Below, piece after piece: positions 7,674-14,315 of a stretch of 14,315 bases of DNA. Numbering within the stretch: the first letter of the stretch is position 1; the number at the start of each line of letters is the position of its first letter. The DNA comes from Bacillota bacterium. GTDB lineage: Bacteria > Bacillota > Limnochordia > Darwinibacteriales > Darwinibacteriaceae. The stretch covers positions 1 through 14,315 of the forward strand of contig JAAZLY010000168.1 of assembly GCA_012799115.1 (NCBI GenBank). The letters run 5' to 3'. The position numbers and the translations under genes are program-made. The notes below the pieces were generated by a model. That model saw only the letters and a program-made list of their open reading frames with translations, did not search any database and was not told the DNA's origin.

Positions 7674-8084
7674 ATGACTGGCAAGGAACTGATGGAGATA
7701 GCTTTACGAGCTCGCGATCAAGCTTACGTCCCTTATTCCAACTTTAAGGTTGGCGCAGCACTGCTGACGGTCGAGGGCAGGGTTTTTACTGGGTGTAATA
7801 TAGAAAACGCGGCGTACAGTCCGTCGAATTGTGCTGAACGCACTGCAATTTTTAAGGCGATTTCCGAAGGGGCAAAGGAGTTTGTGGGACTGGCCGTGGT
7901 GGCAGATTCGCCTCATCCTGTGACACCCTGCGGCGTCTGTAGACAGGTTATGGCGGAGTTTTTCGATCCTCAGACCCCTGTTTTTTTGGGAAACACGAAG
8001 GGTGATATGGTGGAGACAACCTTTGGAGAACTTTTGCCCGGCGCGTTTACATCCAAAGCTCTAATTCAGGAGGGGCGACACTAA
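7674..8084 (+). CDS. cdd: Cytidine deaminase
   Basis: A 136-residue homotetrameric-type cytidine/deoxycytidine deaminase for pyrimidine salvage in the cytosol. The zinc and catalytic motifs are complete: Cys53-Ala-Glu55 in NCAERTAIF, and Pro85-Cys86-x2-Cys89-Arg-Gln in PCGVCRQ. The substrate region YVPYSNFKVGAAL (about 18-30) and GCNIENAAY (40-48) are also typical. Length is normal for the family. It starts 13 bases after dgkA with an AAGGTGG ribosome site, and its stop overlaps the era start by one base, so it is in the middle of the operon. The dgkA-cdd-era order is standard in Bacillota. Confidence 0.97.
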   Translation: MTGKELMEIALRARDQAYVPYSNFKVGAALLTVEGRVFTGCNIENAAYSPSNCAERTAIFKAISEGAKEFVGLAVVADSPHPVTPCGVCRQVMAEFFDPQTPVFLGNTKGDMVETTFGELLPGAFTSKALIQEGRH

Positions 8085-8986
8085 TGCCAAGTGACAAAAA
8101 AACAGGCTATCGTTCGGGTTTTGTTGCGGTGGTAGGACGCCCGAATGTGGGTAAGTCTACGCTCCTCAATGCCCTTTTAGGTCATAAGGTGGCGATTGTC
8201 TCGAATAAGCCACAGACAACCCGTAACACGATCCAATGTGTCTTAACCTTGGAAGGTGCCCAAGTTATCTTTCTGGATACCCCAGGCTTGCACAAGCCCT
8301 TGCATAAACTCGGTGAGTATATGGTGAAAAGCACATTTCATGCCTTAGAGGATGTGGATCTGGTCCTCTGGCTTGTGGAGATGGGAAACTGGACTTCTGT
8401 GGAGGAGCATGTCTTGCAGGAACTAGCTGTGGTTGATCAGCCAGTCATCCTTGTCGCCAATAAGGCGGATCAAGTGGCAAGTGAACAGCAACAGCGGTTC
8501 CTGCACGATATGAAGGAGAAGAGAGATTTTGCAGAAATTCTAGGTGTCTCTGCACTAGAAGGTATCGGTCTTGATACACTCGTTGATGCCATCGTCGAGC
8601 GTCTAGAGGAAGGACCCCAGTATTACCCAGAGGATTGGATAACAGATCACCCAGAGCGCTTTGTCATAGCAGAGTTTATCCGCGAGGAACTCTTGATTCG
8701 CACCGAAGAGGAAATCCCCCACTCCATCGCTGTTGATGTGGACGAAATAAAAGAGGATCCTAAGAAAAACCTGATGCGCGTGAGGGCAACGATTTATGTA
8801 GAGCGGGAAAGTCAGAAGGGAATTGTCATTGGCAAAGAGGGTAAGATGCTCAAGGAAGTTGGGACAGGAGCACGCCTTCAGATCGAAAAACTCCTTGGCG
8901 TCAAGGTTTTTCTCGATCTATGGGTTAAGGTAAAGAAGGATTGGCGCAACAAGCCAGGCGCCCTCAAAGAATTTGGTTATGAGTAA
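8084..8986 (+). CDS. era: GTPase Era
   Basis: A 300-residue GTPase with a KH domain that binds the 3' end of 16S rRNA and aids 30S assembly. G1 is GRPNVGKS (residues 18-25), switch I includes PQTTRNTI, G3 is DTPG (65-68) and G4 is NKAD (126-129). The C-terminal KH domain contains VIGKEGKMLKEVG (about 248-260) and ends with the typical LWVKVKKDWRN. The ribosome site CAGGAGGGG precedes ATG 8084, which overlaps the cdd stop (TAATG). No terminator is visible after it, so some transcripts may continue into sigI. Confidence 0.97.
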   Translation: MPSDKKTGYRSGFVAVVGRPNVGKSTLLNALLGHKVAIVSNKPQTTRNTIQCVLTLEGAQVIFLDTPGLHKPLHKLGEYMVKSTFHALEDVDLVLWLVEMGNWTSVEEHVLQELAVVDQPVILVANKADQVASEQQQRFLHDMKEKRDFAEILGVSALEGIGLDTLVDAIVERLEEGPQYYPEDWITDHPERFVIAEFIREELLIRTEEEIPHSIAVDVDEIKEDPKKNLMRVRATIYVERESQKGIVIGKEGKMLKEVGTGARLQIEKLLGVKVFLDLWVKVKKDWRNKPGALKEFGYE

Positions 8987-9039
8987 CCACCCTCATACCA
9001 ATACTCATTCTGGCGAAACTTGTCAAGGGAGGTTCAGCG

Positions 9040-9786
9040 ATGACTATCACACATGCCTATCAACCAGATGAACGCAGTCAATTAACGGAACTTGTCGTCA
9101 AAGCGAAAGAAGGCGATACCCGCGTTCGAGAACAGATCCTACAAGATTATCGTCCATTCTACTTGAGGGTGGCTTCTGCTTCTTGCAGAAAATACCTGGT
9201 TTTGGGGCGCGATGACGAGGCAAGTATAGCCATGATCGCATTCAACGAAGCCATTGATTCCTACAATGTTGATGGCGGAGCATCCTTCCTCAGTTTTGCA
9301 GAAATTGTGATCAAACGCCGCATGGTGGATTACTTCAGGCGCCAATCTAGAAAGACGGAAGAGATCCCTCTTTCTAGCTTTGAGCGGGATGAGCAAGAAG
9401 AGAGCGTTATCCAACGGATTGAGTCCAAGGAGGCACAAGCCGTACTACAAATTCAAGAAGAGACTGAGGAGCGCCGAGAAGAGATTTTTCGCCTAGACCA
9501 ACTCCTTAGTCATTATGGCATCCGCTTTTCGGATCTCGTCAAGATTTCCCCGAAGCATCAAGATGCACGAGATCGAGCCTTACAGGTGGCCAGAACCTTG
9601 GCGGCTGAGCCAGAACTCCTAGCCTGCTTGACGACAAAGAAGTCGCTTCCCCTGAAAGAACTGGAGGAGCGGGTGGAGGTCAGTCGTAAGACACTCGAGC
9701 GGCAGCGGAAGTACATAATAGCCCTTACCCTAGTTTTAGTTGGTGATTTTTACCATCTGCGAGAATATCTAAACCGACCAGTGTGA
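9040..9786 (+). CDS. sigI: RNA polymerase sigma factor SigI
   Basis: A 248-residue sigma factor of the SigI group within the sigma-70 superfamily. A region-2-like domain covers about residues 15-105, with LVVKAKEGDTRVRE, the Glu/Asp-rich AFNEAIDSYN block and FAEIVIKRRMVDYFRR, which is characteristic of SigI. A charged linker (about 112-160) follows, then the SigI-specific C-terminal DNA-binding domain (about 205-245, PLKELEERVEVSRKTLERQRKYIIALTLVL recognised in parts). In B. subtilis SigI answers heat and cell-wall stress; in cellulolytic clostridia paralogues sense polysaccharides. The next gene is the cognate anti-sigma factor, 16 bases downstream. The ribosome site GGGAGG precedes ATG 9040 at good spacing. 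It is placed between era and queA, which is not an arrangement I know as standard. Confidence 0.93.
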   Translation: MTITHAYQPDERSQLTELVVKAKEGDTRVREQILQDYRPFYLRVASASCRKYLVLGRDDEASIAMIAFNEAIDSYNVDGGASFLSFAEIVIKRRMVDYFRRQSRKTEEIPLSSFERDEQEESVIQRIESKEAQAVLQIQEETEERREEIFRLDQLLSHYGIRFSDLVKISPKHQDARDRALQVARTLAAEPELLACLTTKKSLPLKELEERVEVSRKTLERQRKYIIALTLVLVGDFYHLREYLNRPV

Positions 9787-9802
9787 AAAGGAGGGGACCC
9801 AA

Positions 9803-10732
9803 GTGAGACATAGTGGGGTTGTTGTGGAGATTGGACCGAAAAACCAAGTAATTATCCTAACTTCTCAGGGGGAGTTTATTAAGGTCCCTTTTAAGAAACA
9901 TGTTCAAGTGGGACAGGAGATTCGCTATACTCCTAAGCGAGAACGCTTAAATGTATGGCAATTGGGCTTGGCGGCTACACTGTTCTTGGCACTGGTGGGA
10001 ACCTGGCCCATGATCTCTGGGAGTCTCATTCCGACTTCTATCGCACCTGCCTTTATCATCACTTTGGATATCAATCCCAGCATTGAACTACAGATTTCCG
10101 ATGCCCAAAAGGTCTTGTCAGTCGAAGGTTTAAACCGTGACGGAAAAGACTTGGTCGCCCGCCTGGATGTGGTGGGAGATGCCCTGAAACCAGCGTTGAC
10201 CAAGATTACGAACCAGGCGAAAACCATGGGATATATCAAACAGGGACAAAATGAAGTGGTTGTGACGATTGCATCGCAAAAAAGCCAGAATGCGAAGTTG
10301 GTAGAATCAAAGAACCCAGGTAGCGGAGTGGGTGAACATGCGGAGATCGAAAGGGCCATAGCTGAGGCTTTTGTCGGCACACAGCTTGCCCAAGTGCGAG
10401 TTTGGCAAGTCCCCCGTTCTCTGCAAACGGAAGCCAAACTGGCGGGTATTATCCCGTCTAGGTATATTGCCATTCAGATGCCCGCAAACAACGTGCCTGC
10501 GAGCCCAGTGATCCCGCAGAGGCCGGAGACTAGGTTGACCATGAATGAAGTGCCTGAAGTGGGGGAAGACTCCAGCTCTTTGAGTAGGACTACAAGTCTA
10601 CAGGCCAATGTGGAGGCGGTACGACCTGCCCTGACTCCTGCACGCTGGACGAAGGAAAATACTAGCACCGTCACAAGGACCGACCTATATAATATGGACT
10701 TCTCAGTGGCAGCGATTAAAGGAGACCTCTAA
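9803..10732 (+). CDS. rsgI: RsgI-family membrane anti-sigma factor
   Basis: A 309-residue single-pass anti-sigma factor for SigI. Residues 1-45 form the cytosolic RsgI N-terminal domain (HSGVVVEIGPKNQVIILT...FIKVP). A membrane helix spans about 54-73. Outside is the conserved juxtamembrane domain starting ITLDINPSIEL, with the Asn91-Pro92 bond that is the reported autoproteolysis site in this family, continuing to about residue 225. The remaining 85 residues are rich in Pro, Ser, Thr and Ala with no fold or carbohydrate-binding module that I recognise, so a disordered sensory tail is likely. This resembles B. subtilis-type RsgI more than the cellulose-sensing clostridial types. GTG 9803 has AAGGAGG 8 bases upstream. 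Proteolysis of RsgI on the outside is known to release SigI in related systems; here it is inference. Confidence 0.9.
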   Translation: MRHSGVVVEIGPKNQVIILTSQGEFIKVPFKKHVQVGQEIRYTPKRERLNVWQLGLAATLFLALVGTWPMISGSLIPTSIAPAFIITLDINPSIELQISDAQKVLSVEGLNRDGKDLVARLDVVGDALKPALTKITNQAKTMGYIKQGQNEVVVTIASQKSQNAKLVESKNPGSGVGEHAEIERAIAEAFVGTQLAQVRVWQVPRSLQTEAKLAGIIPSRYIAIQMPANNVPASPVIPQRPETRLTMNEVPEVGEDSSSLSRTTSLQANVEAVRPALTPARWTKENTSTVTRTDLYNMDFSVAAIKGDL

Positions 10733-10740
10733 GCTAGATT
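10719..10740 (+). promoter_or_regulatory. queA leader with remote Shine-Dalgarno and mini-hairpin
   Basis: AAGGAGA (10719-10725) is 15 bases before ATG 10741, too far for normal use. Between them TCTA (10728-10731) and TAGA (10735-10738) can form a 4-bp hairpin with loop AGC that would shorten the effective distance. An in-frame TAG at 10735-10737 rules out a start upstream except ATT 10738. Confidence 0.35.
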
Positions 10741-11754
10741 ATGAGAGTAGATGATTTTGATTTTGTGTTGCCAGATGAACTAATTGCCCAAACGCCCCTC
10801 AAGCAGCGTGACCAATCGAGATTGCTTGTGGTTCACAAAGATACAGGTAGAATTGAAGATCGCAGTTTCAGTGCCATTACTGAGTACCTGCGTCCATCCG
10901 ATGTATTAGTACTCAATGATACAAGGGTGATTCCTGCCCGCCTCTTTGGTGAAAACAAAGGCGTGGTGGAGATTCTTCTTTTGCGACCCCATGAACAAGG
11001 ACGATGGGAAGTCCTGGTGAAACCGGGTAAGAGGGCGCGTCCTGGAGCAGAGATTGTGTTTTCCCCTTTTCTATCATGCAAAGTCGTGGAGACGACTGCT
11101 AGTGGCGGACGTCTCGTTGAGTTTACCTATGAAGGCGACTTTGACGAGATTCTAGAGACCCTCGGTGAGACACCTTTGCCTCCATATATTCATGAGAAGA
11201 TTGATGATCCAGAACGATATCAGACAGTATATTCCAAACGCTCGGGCTCTGTAGCAGCACCCACTGCAGGACTGCATTTTACTCCGGAAGTGCTAACGGA
11301 GATCGAGGGGCTTGGTGTGGCTGTCTGCCCCCTCACGCTACATGTAGGTCTCGGGACCTTTAGACCTGTCAAGGCCGAGTTTGTTCAGGATCATGTTATG
11401 CATGAGGAATACTATGAGCTCGGAGAGGAAAGTGCAAGGATCATAAATGACCGCCTACAATCGGGAGGGCGGGTTTTTGCTGTAGGGACAACCTCAGTAC
11501 GGGTTTTGGAGACGCTTGCGGATCAAAACGGGCTGGTTCGAGCAGGATCCGGGTGGACAGACATTTTCATCTACCCAGGTTATTCCTTTAAAGTTGTTGA
11601 CGTACTGCTAACGAATTTCCACTTGCCCAAGTCAAGTCTCTTAATGTTGGTCTCTGCGTTCGCAGGTTCAGAAGTAACGCGGCAGGCCTACGAGCATGCT
11701 GTTAGGGAAGAGTATAGGTTCTTCAGCTTTGGTGATTGCATGCTACTTACGTGA
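10741..11754 (+). CDS. queA: S-adenosylmethionine:tRNA ribosyltransferase-isomerase QueA
   Basis: A 337-residue QueA, which transfers and isomerises the ribosyl part of S-adenosylmethionine onto preQ1 in tRNA to make epoxyqueuosine. The start MRVDDFDFVLPDELIAQTPL is typical of the family, as are SRLLVV, LNDTRVIPARLFG, SVAAPTAGLHFT, LHVGLGTFRPV and NFHLPKSSLLMLVSAF. Length is normal. The ATG is fixed by the family N-terminus and by a stop just upstream, although its Shine-Dalgarno motif is unusually distant. The next gene tgt performs the preceding step in the same pathway. The ruvAB genes that often precede queA in Bacillota are not here; instead rsgI ends 8 bases before it. Confidence 0.97.
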   Translation: MRVDDFDFVLPDELIAQTPLKQRDQSRLLVVHKDTGRIEDRSFSAITEYLRPSDVLVLNDTRVIPARLFGENKGVVEILLLRPHEQGRWEVLVKPGKRARPGAEIVFSPFLSCKVVETTASGGRLVEFTYEGDFDEILETLGETPLPPYIHEKIDDPERYQTVYSKRSGSVAAPTAGLHFTPEVLTEIEGLGVAVCPLTLHVGLGTFRPVKAEFVQDHVMHEEYYELGEESARIINDRLQSGGRVFAVGTTSVRVLETLADQNGLVRAGSGWTDIFIYPGYSFKVVDVLLTNFHLPKSSLLMLVSAFAGSEVTRQAYEHAVREEYRFFSFGDCMLLT

Positions 11755-11767
11755 AGGGAGAAACCAA

Positions 11768-12883
11768 GTGCCTTTAAACTTTCAAGTGACTCATGAATCT
11801 AGTAACACCCGTGCTCGTCTTGGGCGGGTTCAAACGACCCACGGTGTCATTGAAACTCCGGTTTTTATGCCTGTAGGTACCCAGGCTACAGTGAAGACTA
11901 CCACACCTCATGAACTCGAAGAACTAGGCGTAGAGATCATATTAAGCAACACCTATCACTTGTATCTGCGCCCAGGCAGTGATGTGGTGGCTGAAGCCGG
12001 GGGCTTACATCGATTTATGCACTGGAACCATCCTATTTTGACCGACAGTGGTGGTTTCCAAGTGTTCAGCCTTGGACCGCTCCGCACCATAACCGAGGAA
12101 GGGGTCCAGTTTCGATCGCATCTAGATGGCTCGAAGCACTTTATTAGTCCTGAGAAGTCCATGGAGATCCAGATGGACCTAGGTGCAGACATCATTATGG
12201 CTTTTGACGAATGTGCACCTTACCCAGCAGACAGAGAGTATGTGAAGGAATCAAAGGATCTCACTACGAGATGGGCAAAACGATGCCAACAAGCACATAC
12301 AAGGGAAGATCAAGCACTGTTCGGCATTGTCCAAGGAGGCATGTACAAAGACCTGCGGCGAGAAAGCGCACTTGAACTCTTGGACCTCGACTTTCCAGGT
12401 TACGGCATCGGAGGTTTGAGTGTGGGAGAACCCAAGGACATCATGTATGAAGTTCTTGAAGACCTGATTCCCGTCATGCCTCGGGATAAGCCGCGCTACC
12501 TTATGGGAGTGGGTTCCCCGGATTGCTTGGTAGAGGGTGTGCTCAGGGGAGTGGATATGTTCGACTGTGTCTGGCCTACGCGACTAGCCCGTCATGGAAT
12601 GGTTATTACGCGCCAGGGTAACATGGCCATTCGGAACTTACCATTTGCCAGAGATTTCAATCCTATTGAGGAAGATTGTGATTGCTACACTTGTCAGCAC
12701 TTTTCAAGGGGGTATATCCGGCACCTACTTAAGGCTAATGAAGTCTTGGGCATTCGACTTACCACTCTACATAATATTGCGTTTTTGACCCGCCTCATGA
12801 AGGAAATCCGAGAGGCGATTGCAGAGGACCGGCTCTTGGAGTATAGCAGGGATTTTTTAAGCATTTTTGCCACAGAAAAATAG
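11768..12883 (+). CDS. tgt: tRNA-guanine transglycosylase (queuosine pathway)
   Basis: A 371-residue bacterial Tgt that swaps guanine-34 for preQ1 in tRNAs with GUN anticodons. The catalytic base is Asp93 in TDSGGFQVFSL, and the nucleophile Asp266 is in DMFDCVWPTR. The zinc site is complete as Cys304-x-Cys306-x2-Cys309 with His335 (LTTLHN). GIVQGG and YGIGGLSVGEP are also present. GTG 11768 is preferred: it has AAGGGAG 7 bases upstream and yields a normal-length N-terminus; an open frame reaching back to 11696 inside queA would add 24 residues unlike the family. It follows queA after 13 bases and is likely on the same transcript. Confidence 0.97.
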   Translation: MPLNFQVTHESSNTRARLGRVQTTHGVIETPVFMPVGTQATVKTTTPHELEELGVEIILSNTYHLYLRPGSDVVAEAGGLHRFMHWNHPILTDSGGFQVFSLGPLRTITEEGVQFRSHLDGSKHFISPEKSMEIQMDLGADIIMAFDECAPYPADREYVKESKDLTTRWAKRCQQAHTREDQALFGIVQGGMYKDLRRESALELLDLDFPGYGIGGLSVGEPKDIMYEVLEDLIPVMPRDKPRYLMGVGSPDCLVEGVLRGVDMFDCVWPTRLARHGMVITRQGNMAIRNLPFARDFNPIEEDCDCYTCQHFSRGYIRHLLKANEVLGIRLTTLHNIAFLTRLMKEIREAIAEDRLLEYSRDFLSIFATEK

Positions 12884-12928
12884 AGGAACCTTTGCTGGTG
12901 AGTAGAAATTATTCAGGTAGCAGTTGCG

Positions 12929-12938
12929 AAGGAGGTGA
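12929..12938 (+). promoter_or_regulatory. Full-length Shine-Dalgarno AAGGAGGTGA for yajC
   Basis: Ten bases fully complementary to the 16S rRNA 3' end, 5 bases before ATG 12944. The in-frame GTG at 12935 lies within the motif and is therefore unlikely to be the start. Confidence 0.7.
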
Positions 12939-12943
12939 AGTGC

Positions 12944-13246
12944 ATGTTCTTTTTACAGACAGAAGCAGCTGGTGATGTTGCCACCGGAGGGATTGTAGGT
13001 TTCCTGATGCCCTTTTTGATCGTTGGCGTGCTGTTCTATTTTATGATCATCCGTCCCCAGCAAAAGCAGCAAAAAGAGAGAAAAGCCATGCTTGATGCGC
13101 TGAAGAAAGGCGATCGGATTGTGACTGTAGGCGGAATCTACGGTGAGTTGGTAGCTCTCAAGGAAGACTATGTAACGCTGAAAGTTGCTGACAAGGTCGA
13201 AATTAAGGTATCTCGTAGCGGGATCGGCCAGGTAGTCAAAGACTAA
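12944..13246 (+). CDS. yajC: Preprotein translocase subunit YajC
   Basis: A 100-residue YajC, the small accessory subunit of the SecDF complex in the cytoplasmic membrane. One helix (about 17-36, IVGFLMPFLIVGVLFYFMII) is followed at once by the hallmark RPQQKQQKER and the small domain with LKKGDRIVTVGGIYGELVAL. Lies after tgt as in many Bacillota and other bacteria; secD and secF are not in the window but may lie beyond its right edge. A strong terminator-like structure follows about 70 bases downstream, so readthrough to later genes should be limited. Confidence 0.95.
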   Translation: MFFLQTEAAGDVATGGIVGFLMPFLIVGVLFYFMIIRPQQKQQKERKAMLDALKKGDRIVTVGGIYGELVALKEDYVTLKVADKVEIKVSRSGIGQVVKD

Positions 13247-13300
13247 CGTAGCTGCTCAAAGGCGGTATAGGAAGATTCGTCTCGTTAGCGGAGGCGGCGC

Positions 13301-13315
13301 CCACCATCAGGTGGC
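13301..13315 (+). repeat. First of two similar hairpins after yajC
   Basis: CCACC (13301-13305), loop ATCA, GGTGG (13310-13314). The stem arms are identical to those of the following terminator hairpin, 19 bases downstream, so the two units could also pair with one another. There is no T-run behind it. Confidence 0.5.
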
Positions 13316-13343
13316 AAAACCACCATTAAGGTGGTTTTCTTCT
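13316..13343 (+). terminator. Rho-independent terminator after yajC
   Basis: A perfect 9-bp stem, AAAACCACC (13316-13324) with GGTGGTTTT (13330-13338), loop ATTAA, followed by CTTCT. The A/T arms make the structure potentially bidirectional, although no opposing gene is present. It separates the queA-tgt-yajC block from the secreted protein gene. Confidence 0.8.
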
Positions 13344-13366
13344 AAAATAAGAGAAAGGGGATAACT

Positions 13367-13906
13367 ATGCGCAGGTTTTTTTGTTTTGGTGTCATCATTC
13401 TATGCTTATTCCTAGGGGCCCAGACGGTACAGGCTGGCAATTTCTACCTGCATGAGCATTCAGATTATTGGTGGTATGTCGTTGACGATCCTGCTTTTAG
13501 CGCAATTATACCTTCGGGGGCTGACAATTACATCGAACGTTCAATCTTTGGTATGCAGACTCTGCTAATGACCTTTAAAAACGGAACGATTACGATGGAG
13601 GTCAACTGCCAACCTGGCACAGATGTTGATTCGGTCAGAAACAGCCTCGATGTTCGCTATAAGCCTTTGGTTAAGAACATTACCGTCTTGAATAATGGTG
13701 AGATCACAACCTCTAATGATCTCAAAACGCACTTCTATGCCTACGAGGCAACGGGTGCTGATGGCAAGAAAGTCATGTTCCGGACAGTGATTTTTCAAAA
13801 AAAGCATCACGTTGTGTACCTTACCCTATTCCTAGAAGCTGCCCAATACGAAGGCAATATGCGCGAGTACTGGATAAGGGCTGTGAATGGTTTTCAGTGG
13901 GACTAA
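13367..13906 (+). CDS. Secreted or surface protein of unknown function
   Basis: A 179-residue protein I do not recognise. It has a clear Sec-type signal peptide: RR after Met, a hydrophobic core about residues 5-18 and a likely cleavage after VQA (residue 23). No lipobox cysteine follows, so it is probably secreted or wall-associated rather than a lipoprotein. The mature 156 residues look like one compact alpha/beta domain: a Trp/Tyr-rich start (SDYWWYVVDDPAFSAIIPSG), alternating strands (TLLMTFKNGTITMEV; HVVYLTLFLE) and a final helix ending NGFQWD. The form resembles small stress-type or lipoprotein-like domains that bind a ligand, but I cannot assign one. The ribosome site AAAGGGG lies before ATG 13367. 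The HD-domain gene follows 21 bases later, possibly on the same transcript. Confidence 0.8.
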   Translation: MRRFFCFGVIILCLFLGAQTVQAGNFYLHEHSDYWWYVVDDPAFSAIIPSGADNYIERSIFGMQTLLMTFKNGTITMEVNCQPGTDVDSVRNSLDVRYKPLVKNITVLNNGEITTSNDLKTHFYAYEATGADGKKVMFRTVIFQKKHHVVYLTLFLEAAQYEGNMREYWIRAVNGFQWD

Positions 13907-13927
13907 GAGAAAAAGGGAGATGGCGCC

Positions 13928-14315
13928 ATGACTGTTACGTTATCTGACGTTCAAAAGCATCCAAGTATTCAAGCTTATATCAAGCAGGGCGATGCCAATC
14001 TGGCCGCGATGGGCTTTACGGAGCATGGGCGCCGCCATATAGGTCTGGTTTCATCCATCGCACACAACATTTTGGAACGCCTCGGATATGATGAGCGGAT
14101 GGCGGAGTTGGCGTCCATTGCGGGTTATGTCCATGACTTGGGCAACTGTGTGGCGCGTGTCAATCACGGAGCTGCTAGCGCGCTGCTGGTCGAACCTTTC
14201 TTGCGAGAGCTTGGCATGCCCCCTGAGGAAGTCGCTTTGATACTCAGTGCTGTAGGTAATCACGAGGAAGAAGTAGGGGAGCCAGTGAACGAGGTAGCGG
14301 CCGCGTTGATTTTGG
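13928..14315 (+). CDS. HD-domain phosphohydrolase (3' end beyond window)
   Basis: Reading frame from ATG 13928 (AGGGAG about 10 bases upstream) stays open to the last base, giving 129 residues of an unfinished protein. It carries a HD-superfamily metal-binding layout: EHGRRHI (His33, His37), YVHDLGN (His69-Asp70), VNHG (His80) and GNHEEE. Such proteins are metal-dependent phosphohydrolases acting on nucleotides or nucleotide second messengers in the cytosol; the substrate cannot be told. I recall similar HD-domain genes near yajC-secD in clostridia, so it may be a normal neighbour there. Domain call is firm, function open. Confidence 0.85.
   Translation, partial: MTVTLSDVQKHPSIQAYIKQGDANLAAMGFTEHGRRHIGLVSSIAHNILERLGYDERMAELASIAGYVHDLGNCVARVNHGAASALLVEPFLRELGMPPEEVALILSAVGNHEEEVGEPVNEVAAALIL

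Noticed and set aside
8981..9006. GAGTA/TACTC inverted repeat at the end of era as a terminator
   Set aside because: Only 5 bp with a 16-base loop and no T-run.
9925..10473. Long open frame on the - strand (182 codons) opposite rsgI
   Set aside because: It overlaps a well-supported gene fully, the protein is Cys/Ser/Pro-rich with no recognisable motif, and it has no convincing ribosome site.
10726..10741. preQ1 riboswitch before queA-tgt
   Set aside because: The gap is only 8 bases and no preQ1 aptamer-like pseudoknot sequence is visible at the end of rsgI.
11696..11767. N-terminal extension of tgt into queA
   Set aside because: The added 24 residues are unlike Tgt proteins, while GTG 11768 has a good Shine-Dalgarno and gives normal length.
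1..14315. Mobile elements, CRISPR arrays, tRNA or rRNA genes, defence systems
   Set aside because: Looked for transposase or integrase motifs, regular repeats with spacers, and RNA gene hallmarks; none found. All sizeable frames are accounted for by core genes.

Overview
The window looks like chromosomal core DNA from a Gram-positive, probably endospore-forming member of the Bacillota. The evidence is the gene order floA - (membrane protein) - yqfC - yqfD - phoH - pgpH(yqfF) - ybeY - dgkA - cdd - era, which matches the Bacillus subtilis yqf cluster. A sigI-rsgI pair and a queA-tgt-yajC block also fit. All genes are on the + strand and tightly packed; no intergenic gap exceeds about 120 bases. 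I cannot name the genus. A deep-branching clostridial or Limnochordia-like lineage is possible but only a guess.

Layout. Positions 1-1004 hold the 3' end of floA and a small acidic membrane protein. Positions 1031-2190 hold a Gfo/Idh/MocA-family dehydrogenase with its own ribosome binding site and a strong terminator; it is an unusual insertion in this conserved cluster. Positions 2217-3658 hold the overlapping sporulation pair yqfC-yqfD. A near-consensus vegetative promoter at 3660-3688 then starts the phoH-pgpH-ybeY-dgkA-cdd-era operon (3713-8986). This operon links RNA and ribosome maturation (PhoH, YbeY, Era), c-di-AMP turnover (PgpH), undecaprenol recycling (DgkA) and pyrimidine salvage (Cdd). 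Positions 9040-10732 hold sigI and its membrane anti-sigma factor rsgI, where recO would often be expected. Positions 10741-13246 hold queA and tgt (tRNA queuosine synthesis) and yajC (Sec translocon accessory). After a double-hairpin terminator come an unrecognised secreted protein and the start of an HD-domain phosphohydrolase that runs off the window.

Most of the window is housekeeping. I see no mobile element, CRISPR array, tRNA or rRNA gene, and no convincing new multi-gene system. The points most worth a second look are the sigI-rsgI pair joining two core blocks, the RsgI with a plain disordered sensory tail, the dehydrogenase insertion, two unrecognised envelope proteins, a D-to-N change in the DgkA active-site region, and the tandem hairpins after yajC.
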